Positions 11,501 to 20,900 of a stretch of DNA of 64,000 nucleotides are shown in pieces (position 1 is the stretch's first letter; every line of letters begins with the position of its first letter). Under the pieces are notes generated by a model. It was not told the origin of the DNA, did no database searches, and saw only the letters and a program-made list of their open reading frames with translations. The translations under genes and the position numbers were made by a program. The stretch covers positions 16,926,942 to 16,990,941 of the forward strand of contig OY987232.1 in NCBI GenBank assembly GCA_963920705.1, in the 5' to 3' direction. The DNA is from Odiellus spinosus. Lineage: Eukaryota > Arthropoda > Arachnida > Opiliones > Phalangiidae.

Positions 11501-12775
11501 AGCTACCAGGTCTATTTAGATTCCCCCCCCCCCCCAAGTTACCAGGTCTATTTAGACCCCCAAGTTAACCGTTTTATTTAGACTCACTAGTTACCAGGTC
11601 TATTTAGACCCCCCCAGTTACCAGGTCTGTTTAGACCCCCCAAAGTTACCAGGTCTATTTAGACCCACCAAGTTACCAGGTCTATTTAGACCCACCAAGT
11701 TACCAGGTCTATTTAGACCCACCAAGTTACCAGGTCTATTTAGACCCACCAAGTTACCAGGTCTATTTAGACCCACCAAGTTACCAGGTCTATTTAGACC
11801 CACCAAGTTACCAGGTGTATTTAGACCCCCCCAAGTTACCAGGTCTATTTAGACCCCCCCCAAGTTACCAGGTCTATTTAGACCCCCCCCCAAGTTACCA
11901 GGTCTATTTAGACCCCCCCCCCCAAGTTACCAGGTCTATTTAGACCCCCCCCCCAGTTACCAGGTCTATTTAGACCCCCCCCCAAGTTACCAGGTCTATT
12001 TAGACCCCCCAAGTTACCAGGTCTATTTAGACCCCCCCCCCCCCAAGTTACCAGGTCTATTTAGACCCCCCCCCCCCCCCGTTACCAGGTCTGTTTAGAC
12101 CCACCAAGTTGCCACTTTCCATTTAGACCAATTTTTTTTTTTGTTTTTGTTTTACTAGAATATCGAAATCATTTAGTCGAGATTCTTCGAAACAAAAAGA
12201 AGAAAATTCGTCAAGCGAGAGAGTTACAAAAGTTCCTACGTCGTCGATTAAGAAGTGGTACAGCTGTTAGTACCGAGATGGAATCATTACATAAAGAATT
12301 AGCCATTGCTCGTGGGTTTCTCCCAAAAACGCCGGTTCCTAAAGTAACTCCTATTCCCTCGGTTTTAGACGAGGTAAGTTCCGAAACCGCAAAAATAACT
12401 CAAGTTAAACCAAAAACCCTTTTAAAACCTAAAGAACCGGTTTTAAAGAGAACCGAAAGTTCCGAACCAAAATTAGAAACCAAATCTACATTAAAAATTA
12501 AGGAACAGAGCTTAAACCGAGTTAAGGACGATAAAACCAAACTAGACTCTTCTAAACCGATTAGTAAAGAACCTAAAGATATGAAAGAACCGACTTTAAC
12601 TAAAATAAAAGAAAGTCTGAAACCAATTGAACCAACTTTAACTAAAATAAAAGAAAGTTTGAAACCAATTGAACCAAAAAAACCGATTAAGATTAAATTA
12701 GGGGGTTCGAAAAATAAAGAAAATAAACCCGATCGAATACCTTTAACGAAAAAACGTAGAACTGACGAGTTATGA
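5547..12775 (+). CDS. TXNDC11: Thioredoxin domain-containing protein 11, 1035 aa
   Basis: Exons: 5547-5701, 6146-6356, 6452-6679, 7006-7099, 8224-8396, 8470-8598, 8666-9006, 9668-10106, 10199-10518, 10866-10946, 11057-11376, 12159-12775; the sum is 3108 bp and all phases join. It is collinear with vertebrate TXNDC11 (about 985 aa). Visible: one N-terminal membrane anchor (residues 33-51); a first thioredoxin-like domain with degenerate active site YYAPWDAVC (97-105) and the family stretch [10 protein letters not shown]; a second thioredoxin domain with intact CxxC in YYAPWCVFC (665-673) followed by DLPWEF and PTILFF; a short coiled-coil-like segment near residues 770-800; a lysine-rich tail with a repeated [12 protein letters not shown] unit ending RRTDEL. 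In mammals the protein sits in the ER membrane, binds DUOX oxidases and assists EDEM2 in ERAD. The TDEL end resembles an ER-retrieval signal (inference). Introns 4, 7 and 11 carry minisatellites. Confidence 0.95.
7143..7935. repeat. Minisatellite, 24-27 bp unit, TXNDC11 intron 4
   Basis: About 30 tandem units built on GGGAAAGATTGGTAGC plus a variable part (CGGGTGGCATT, AGGGTGGGCTT, or AGGGATGTT in the 24-bp variant). The plus (sense) strand is purine-rich and G-rich. Units of 24 and 27 bp are multiples of three, so long open frames exist on both strands; these are repeat artefacts. Confidence 0.95.
9041..9640. repeat. Two adjoining minisatellites, TXNDC11 intron 7
   Basis: From about 9041 to 9465, units of 21-28 bp contain CTGATTAATCA plus TTTATAAAAGGTT. 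From about 9475 to 9640 a related 24-bp unit contains CCTGATTGATCAATTCATAC. The shared core CTGATTRATCA indicates one array that diverged into two subfamilies. Confidence 0.92.
11447..12120. repeat. Minisatellite with variable poly-C, TXNDC11 intron 11
   Basis: About 25 units of AAGTTACCAGGTCTATTTAGA followed by a C-tract of roughly 3 to 14 bases; a central block has the CCCACC variant. The array ends about 40 bp before the acceptor of the last exon. Confidence 0.95.
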
Positions 12776-13370
12776 TCGATAGTTTCCCGTCAGATTTAAT
12801 TAGTAATTAATTTAATTATACTTAATTAAAATTTTTAAGTTTAAAAATCTATTATTATCGAAGGAATTAAGGTTTGACTTCAAGATGAGACCATTTAAAA
12901 ATTATTTGGCTGTTACGAAACCTTCAATATCAATATCGGATCGATAAAATTATGATATCAGCCAACACTAATTCATCTCGGATAGATGAAATTTTGTTAA
13001 TATTTTTATTTGGTCTCTAATGAGTCTAATCCTAGTCTGTTTTTCCCGCTTGTAAAAACCTGGTTTTATGAACACTGACAATTCCTTCGAGAGAAAAAAA
13101 GGAATGTTCAGAAATTTGCGGTAATTTATATCGGTAGAGTTGAAGTTTAAAAAAAAAAAAAAAACAATACACCTGTGATATCCTGAATTCAAGAAGTACA
13201 AAAACGTATTTTTTGAAAACATTTTGAAATTTCTTAAACTAGGCGAAAATAATTGTTAAGTGCCACTAAAAATTATCTCAAATCTTCAAAATTATCAATA
13301 CATGGCTTAGTCTCGATGATGACACCAAGGCTTAGGTTAATCTATAGCAGACGACGAAACAGTCTTGCGC
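12776..13370. other. 3' flank of TXNDC11, no gene seen
   Basis: AT-rich sequence just downstream of the TXNDC11 stop. The minus-strand open frame at 12968-13222 is low-complexity and includes a poly-T run (poly-A on the plus strand); I do not call it. Confidence 0.5.
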
Positions 13371-13394
13371 AACCAAGTTCATTATGGCAGTAAA

Positions 13395-14110
13395 TTAGTT
13401 TACGGCTTGGCTGTAATTTATGTTAGTTTCCAAGGTGTTGGCTCTAATTTGTTAGTTTGCTAAGCCTTGGCTAGAATTTGTTAGTTATGCTAAGTCTTGG
13501 CTCTAATTAGTTAGTTTGCTAAGCTTTGGCTCTAATTAGTTTGCTAAGCTTTGGCTCTAATTAGTTTGATAAGCTTTGGCTCTAATTAGTTTGATAAGCT
13601 TTGGCTCTAATTAGTTTGATAAGCCTTGGCTCTAATTAGTTTGATAAGCCTTGGCTCTAATTATTTAGTTTGATAAGCCTTGGCTCTAATTATTTAGTTT
13701 GATAAGCCTTGGCTCTAATTAGTTAGTTTGATAAGCCTTGGCTCTAATTAGTTAGTTTGATAAGCCTTGGCTCTAATTAGTTTGATAAGCCTTGGCTCTA
13801 ATTAGTTAGTTTGATAAGCCTTGTCTCTAATTAGTTAGTTTGATAAGCCTTGTCTCTAATTAGTTAGTTTGATAAGCCTTGGGTCTAATTTGTTAGTTTG
13901 CTAAGCCTTGGCTCTAATTTAGTTCGGTAAGCCTTGGTTAAACATAATTTTACTATTAGTTTGGTAAGCCTTGGCTAAATATAATTTTACTCTTAGTCTA
14001 ATAAGCCTTGGCAGTATATATTATACTACTATAATTTCCAAATAAGGCTGGCTCATAATAAAAGTTTATTAAGCCTTGGTTGCGATATCGGGACTAAGCC
14101 TTGGATTCGG
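13395..14110. repeat. Minisatellite, 25-29 bp unit, intergenic
   Basis: About 25 units of AAGCCTTGGCTCTAATTAG with TTTGAT or TTAGTTTGAT spacers. Identity is highest in the centre and decays at both edges (CTAAGTCTTGG, GGTAAGCCTTGGTTAAACAT). Confidence 0.93.
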
Positions 14111-15077
14111 AAAAAACTAGTTGTGAAAATGAACTAATCTAATCGCGATAGGAAAGTTATTATTTACTTTTTCACACGTTTTACATTAGATTAAATCGTT
14201 TTTAGATAGCATAAAAATTGATTAAACGCCTCTGTTTCTAGGAATCATTAAACCTATTTTCAATCATATTAAACACGCCTAAAGGCTCGTTTTCATATAC
14301 GCTAGAAGGCTCTCTAAATGGGGAAATTTCTAGTGCAATTAGAATGATTAACCCAGATGGCGCTGTTGCACTAACTGAGCAATGATTCCACCTGGATTTA
14401 AAATAGACCTAATTCACTTCTTAAAAATTTACAAGGAAAGATTAAGTTTAAATGGCTTGCATCTCATCCATAGCGAATTAAAATCTATCGAATGAAATGC
14501 CTTTAGCCAATCATGCGAGAATGCGTGCGTTATTCAGGTATTTAACACTCTGACTGGAGTTAAGCCTACTTTCTGGGTAAGTTAAATATTGTATGATAGA
14601 AGTGCGTAAATTAGGTCTATTTTTATGGTAAGTAATCACTAGAAAATCACAAATTTCATCGCAAAAGATTATTTTATCAAAATTAATTGACTAATTAATG
14701 AAAATCCCGTACTTAAATGGTTTGGTCAAAATTATGACCTTTTTTTACTGATTTTGCAATAATTACGCTGATATTTGGGACAGATTTAATGCATTTCGTT
14801 TTAAATATGCCCCCGAACATTTTCTTTTCCGTTAAAATCGTGTTTTTAGGATTGGTTAGTTTTGATTGTTTCATATATTGTGTTAATTAATCTTAATTAT
14901 GATTATAATCTTGTTAATTAATGACTACACTGCCGTTATAAATGATTAGCAACGAATGGCTGTGGTATTTGTACATAACTTGTATAATACGCAGGGATAA
15001 TTAAAAATGTGTACATAACATACAAATCTTTCTTTTAAAATGGCTAAGAACACGAATTTGTGGCCCATACATAAAAT
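14111..15077. other. Gene-free stretch
   Basis: No coding exon, RNA gene or recognisable repeat seen. AT-rich. Confidence 0.45.
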
Positions 15078-15464
15078 CAAAAGTCTATGACTTCATTCCA
15101 TAAAAGTAAACAACGCCCTTTAATACTATCAGCAAAAGGCAAAGTAAATGTAACGTCATATTCTGATTCGAGACACTCTAGCGGCCGCAATCGCCGTGTT
15201 AATAGTGAAATCGGAAGCGCCACTCTGCGGAGAAATTCCGGATTTGGAGGAAGAAAATATAGCCAAGCGCGGCCCGCCTAAATTCCGTCCCTTACTCCAG
15301 ATTCAAAATATCGAGGAAGAGTCCAAACCTCTCGAGCGAGACAGGGGTGATGACTTTTTTGTCTATTTTTAAGTGATGGGCTATGACGTTTACCTGGACC
15401 TTTGCTGATAGTATTAAGCTAGGGGTCGTTGTTAACTTTTATGGTGTAAAGTGATAGACTTTTG
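15078..15464 (+). mobile_element. Family C inverted-repeat element, best copy
   Basis: The left end (CAAAAGTCTATGAC, then CATAAAAGTAAACAACGCCC, then TAATACTATCAGCAAAAGG) is mirrored at the right (CCTTTGCTGATAGTATTAA, then CGTTGTTAACTTTTATG, then a terminus ending TAGACTTTTG). The interior has CACTCTAGCGGCCGCAATCG and GCGCCACTCTGCGGAGAAAT. Other copies: 27545-28150 (interrupted by family D), 31005-31605 (interrupted by family A) and a fragment near 1406. No transposase. Target duplication unclear. Confidence 0.8.
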
Positions 15465-15720
15465 TATGTACCAATGACGTCTAAAAACCAGCACGAAGCA
15501 ATTGAGAAAAGGCAATCTACATTCAAACATTATTAAAGGTGTTTCGTTTAGTATCTTTAGACAGGTAATCAGAAGAACCTTGGAGGAACTATACAGGGAA
15601 TCGCCTACCCAGTTTAGTCTACTGAATATACTCCTGTACAGAGCGTCACCCCAGAACCTTAAACATTCAGGAATGCCACTTCAAGTTTCATTCCTATTTA
15701 AGCCTTTTTTCGACGGTAAG

Positions 15721-16161
15721 TTAAAGGGAGAATGCAACCTAATTACAAGTTATTTTTAATCGATTCCTTATCGTTTAAATAGGCCTAATCCACCGATAAA
15801 AAGTTTACAATACAAATATTAAACTAGAAATAAATTTAAAAGTTACCCTGAAAATAGGCTTAGCGGGATTCATGGAGATCCTGAATCGCGTCCGTGTAAG
15901 GTCTAGCGACCAATGAGCGAAGGCCCGTCGTTCACGCGAGATCTCCACGAGACTTACGTCGCGCGCGATTGGTCGCTAGACCTTACACGCGAGGAAATCA
16001 GGAGCTCCATGAATCCCACTAAGCCTATTTTCAGGGTAAGTTTTAAATTTATTTCTAGTTTAATATTTGTTTGTAAATTGTTTAAATAGTGGATTAGGCC
16101 TATTTAAACAATAAGGAATCGATAAAAAATCACTTTTTGTTAGGTTGCATCCTCCCTTTAA
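15721..16161 (+). mobile_element. Family B foldback element flanked by TTAA
   Basis: Nearly the whole 441 bp forms a long hairpin: the left arm (TTAAAGGGAGAATGCAACCT, then GCCTAATCCACCGATAAA, AATAGGCTTAGCGGGATTC, GTGTAAGGTCTAGCGACCAA) is repeated in reverse complement on the right, ending CTCCCTTTAA. The CpG-rich centre is asymmetric, which gives orientation. Terminal TTAA is compatible with a TTAA-targeting superfamily (piggyBac or Kolobok); no transposase is present. Other copies: 59916-60340 (reverse) and a decayed one at 43127-43505. Confidence 0.85.
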
Positions 16162-16923
16162 GGGAAATCGGGATTTTGGCAGAGATCTGGTAGTTTAAAG
16201 GTAAACTGAGATAACAATTTAATTTATTTTCGGAATCACCACTCCGAGAATATTTACACAATTATTAGTGTTTAAATTAGTTTCTTAAAGTTTGGTGAAG
16301 AATAAATTCGGGAAAATCTCCTTCAACAGCGCTATCACAATGAAGTTAGTTAAAAACGTCGCCAGATGGCGAAAGCGACGCCTTCAGAATAAATTGGAAT
16401 ATTTTTACCGCACGTTCATCTGATTGGTTCGATTTTAAACTTACATTCAAACTTAACCTAATTTTAGAAATTAATTTAAACACATGTCTAATATTTGTAA
16501 AACATTCTCGAAGACGTATTTTGTCATGGTGATAACGAAAATAAAATTTTCGTCCCCTTTTACCCCCTCGCGCTCTCTGATTGGGGGAAAAATAGAATGA
16601 CAACTTTCACGGCGCCAAGTCCATATTTTTCTCCAATATATCCTGTTATATTTTCGGGCGAATGATTAGTATTCTGATCTCGTCAAAGCACCACGCCCAC
16701 TACTTTACGTTATTATTAATAATTATATGAATACGTGACTCCTAAATTAAAAAAAAAGAATCGTAGTAAGATTCGAAAATGATAAACATGTCCAATTCTA
16801 CTTTTTCCCATCGTTTTCAATAATATGGGCCAGTCGGCCAATGCCCGGCGGTCATCTTCGCGGAAACTTGTCTAGTGTCTTAAAGGAATAAACCCAAATA
16901 TTTTTGAGGCTTTAGTTCATTCG
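16162..16923. other. Gene-free stretch
   Basis: Nothing convincing. The minus-strand open frame at 16346-16603 is short, lacks a recognisable domain and shows no splice partner. Confidence 0.45.
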
Positions 16924-17365
16924 ATAGACTGCCAAATGATTGACAGTTTTTTTTTTTTTTCCAATCAATGAACTCCCAAATGACTGACAATGGGTTTTTA
17001 TCCAATTGATGAACTCCCAAATGATTGACAATGGGTGTTTATCCAATTGATGAACTCCCAAATGATTGACAATGGGTTTTTATCCAATTGATGAACTCCA
17101 AAATGATTGACAAGGGGTTTTTATCCAATTGATGAACTCCCAAATGATTGACAATGGGTTTTTATCCAATTGATGAACTCCAAAATGATTGACAAGGGGT
17201 TTTTATCCAATCAATTAACTCCCAAATGATTGACAATGGGTTTTTATCCAATTGATGAACTCCCAAATGATTGACAATGGGTTTTTATCCAATTGATGAA
17301 CTCCCAAATGATTGACAATGGGTTTTTTATCCAATTGATGAACTCGTAAATGATTGACAAGGGGC
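16924..17365. repeat. Minisatellite, about 41-bp unit
   Basis: About 10 units containing TTGATGAACTCCCAAATGAT and TGACAATGGGTTTTTATCCA. The unit resembles the degenerate repeats at 20.4-20.9 kb and 24.07-24.31 kb (core GACTCCCAAATGATCGACAA). Confidence 0.93.
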
Positions 17366-17948
17366 TTTTCCAAAATGGAGAAAAAAACGAAATTAACGAT
17401 AGTTTTCGTACGAAAGATGGGAGCTTCTTGATTAAGTACTTTTACGAAAAAGACGCCGCGAAAGCGACCTTATCACTGATGCCAGAACTTACGAGAATCA
17501 ACTGTAGGCTCTATGATAGCGAAATCAGACGAACATAGTGATGACGTAGATTGCGGGGAATTTTTTCTTTAAAAAATTACAAAAATGGGCGATTATAAAA
17601 TATGTATTTTTACTGTCACAGTAATTTTGTTCTATGACATATGTATATATATTTTGAATCGTTTTTTAACGAGCTTTCCGAATATTGAAGTTCACGAAAA
17701 ATCAGTATAACAGCATCTTTTTTGCTGGGTTTGTTTTTCCTTACAATTTTGAAAATATTTTGCAGGGTACCATTCCTTTAAACGACCGTCAAATGAAAAA
17801 TATTTTCGAAGAATGGTCGAAGACGAGATAGGGGAGGGGCGAAACAGTTAGCATGTACTTACCTTGACATTGTTTCTATTTCGGGATGATTGAATTCGCT
17901 CTCTCAAACGTGTCTTAGAAGTGGATGAGACATTCTCAGTGTGACGAT
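17366..17948. other. 5' flank of the chitin-binding gene, with family F repeat
   Basis: Contains the family F segment at about 17584-17690 (GGCGATTATAAAATATG and onward), which also occurs around the family E insertion at 23.1-23.6 kb. The open frame at 17350-17538 begins inside the preceding minisatellite and has no recognisable domain. Confidence 0.5.
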
Positions 17949-20900
17949 ATGAAGGAAAGTATGCGTTTCGTTCCAAAAGTTGTTCAAATTCAGGGGAAAG
18001 TCATCCTTTGCTTTCTTCAATTGTTTTGTAAGTGATTAAGTCTTTCTTTTTATTCATTAATCATATTTTTGAAAGCTAATTTTCAATTTTTGAGTTGTCA
18101 CGAGACTTGAATACTCTTTCGTAAATATTTACCGATTAAAATTAAATGGAACAGTTCTGAATTAAGAACTGAATTAATTTAAGCACCAAAAACGTGTCTA
18201 AGTTAGAGCTCGTAATTCGTATTTTATTGAATAGGACCATCGTGAATGTCAATCAGATATTATCCGTTCGCGAAAACATATCCATTTCTTATGGGAGTTA
18301 ACGTATACCCGAATGTAACGGCAAACTTACAATTCGTACTCATTGTTATTTAAGAAATTGATACGAGTTATTCATTCGCCGATAACAATTTGAAACCTTT
18401 CGAGTTTCTTCGTCTATTTTAACCCAAATTGAGATCTCGAAGCTAGAATTGTTCCTTTCGATTTAGATGAAAAAATCGAATTATTATATTTCATTCTACA
18501 CGGATTTCGAGAAACGTCGTATTTTTATCTTCGCGTTATCCGTTCGAATAAACGCGATTTGTTTATTAATCGAGCTTAAAATTTTATCTCCGGGTCTAAT
18601 TCGTATCCAGCATTTGAATACGATTCTGTTTATATAATTTATGGATTTATATTAACTTAAATTTATCCGAGATTAAAATATCTGAAACAAAAGCCAAGTT
18701 ATCAATGGATATCCTAATTTATTCATTATCCAATTCCGAGCTCTAGGTAGAGTTGGATCTCTTCATTCATACGAATTCCGTGTTAAAATTTATTCCCACC
18801 GTACATTGACATGTCCTAGATATTAAATCACATGTTAAAATTTATAAGCTTTGCCCTTGAGGTTGAATGAACGACTTTTTCCATTGAAAGTTCAATAAAC
18901 CAAAAAAAAATTTTATATGAAAAAATGAAATTAACTGCTGATATAAAGTAAAAAAATAAGGAAACACTTAGTGTCAAATAAAATCCTTCTTACCTCCAAA
19001 TTGAATTGCCTGCTAGCTATTGGATGGTTTATGATGTAATCTAAAAGGTATCTTTGGAAAAACACTTCAGGCGATACAAAAATATAAAGCCAAACTATCA
19101 CCGTTTTTTCAAGAAATATAAATATAAAATTTAATAGCACTTTCGAAAAGGATATCTAGCTTTTCAAATTAGTTTTTTAAATATTAATTATTAATAGTTT
19201 TAATTTATCTCTTACTTTGTTTTTGACTGTCTTTCTAAAACATCTCAAAAATCATTATTTCTAAACCCTAGAATTCAGTGAACGCGACTGCGTTCAATGT
19301 TATGGCCTAATCATCATCTGTAATACAATTTCAATTTACTTGTCACATTAGCCAATCAGAACGCTCCATTTTCTATTTTAAATAACATCAGAAGCCGATG
19401 AAACCCTCCTTTGAAGTCTATTACTCCCGGGTCTTGTCTACCCCTCTCTGTATGGGTTAGTTTCAAAAAGCGCGATTCGTACGCCTCCTAACGGTAGATA
19501 TTTTCGGAGCGGGAGTTCGTCGAGCGAATATCTCTAGCAGCCTTGGAGTTAATCAAAAAAACGTCGTCGTTTGTGGCGAGAGAGAATTTTCAATTTTCCA
19601 TAGACAGGGGGGTATGAAATAGGACCCCTCCGATCTCGTAAAATTGTGAATTTTACCCATACAGAGAGGCGCACTATATGGAACATTAGAGTAGTAGACT
19701 TCAAAGGAGGGTTTCATCGGCTTCTGATAACATTAAAATCGGCTTCTGGAATACGTTTTCTGACATTGTGATTCTGAAAATAAAGTTTAGCTCCAAGTTT
19801 CCCTTTATGATTTTTTTTAAAAATAACCTATAATCTGGAGGAAATGTCACAATCTTATCCGAATTTATCCAAAAACTAGTAATCTTATCCAGGATTTTAT
19901 TCATTTGGATAAGCAGATTTAAAAATATAATTTTACGACAATATTTGCAAAAAATTGATACTGGTATATCAATTTTGTCGATTTGTTTAAGGTCTTTAAA
20001 TTTAAAATAAACGTATTTAGATAAATTCACGGTAAATGGGAAAATATCCGACCTTAATCACCTGTTTTTAAAGTCAATGCCTTAAAGACTTAACCCCAAA
20101 ATAATTCAAATTGACAAATCCACAATTCTGAAGAGATTTTTCTATGTAGGTAAATTTTTATAGCTTTATTTTCATTTTAAAGTGGTACTGTCACTATTTC
20201 AAAATATAATTGTGTAGCATTTATAATATTTAAATAGATTGGGTTATTCCAAAGATAAGTCTGAAACTTTACCTATAATCGCACCTTTAAGCCCCGATTT
20301 CAGCTCATTAATTTATTTTTTTCCATGAGAATGCTTAAAAAGGAACAACCTTTAGCTACAATGGGTGCGTCCCTGTAAAAGGTTATAAATAGATCTGTAA
20401 TCCTAGAGGGCTTAGGTTCATTTGCTCGACTTAAAATTGATCGACAAGGAGTCCGTTTGATCGACTACCGTTTGATCGACTCCCATTTGATCGACAAGCC
20501 ATTCCAATTGATCGACAGCCCAGTTTTTTAGCGAGTAACGAGTATAGGTCAAAGTTTTTTTGCAAGAAACTATTAAAGGTTAAATTATGGTATATAAATA
20601 AGAATTAACTTAGGTTAGATTGGTTAGGTTAGGTTAGGTTGGTTAATCTATTTATAATCGTTATTACGAAGTTGACAAATTGGGAAACGATCAAATGCAC
20701 CCTTTGTTGTCGGTAATTTGGGATTAGGCATCAATAATTTGATCCCTTTGTCGATCGTTTGGGAGTCGATCAAGTGGACCCTTTGTCGATCATTTGGGAG
20801 TCGATCAATTGTGAGTCGATCATTTGGGTGTCGATCAAGTGGACCTCTTGTCGATCATTTGGGAGTCGATCAAGTGGACCCAAATCGTACTAGAGCACAA

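Noticed and set aside
17350-17538. 62-codon ORF beginning in a minisatellite.
   Set aside because: Starts in the last 41-bp unit; no recognisable domain or junction.
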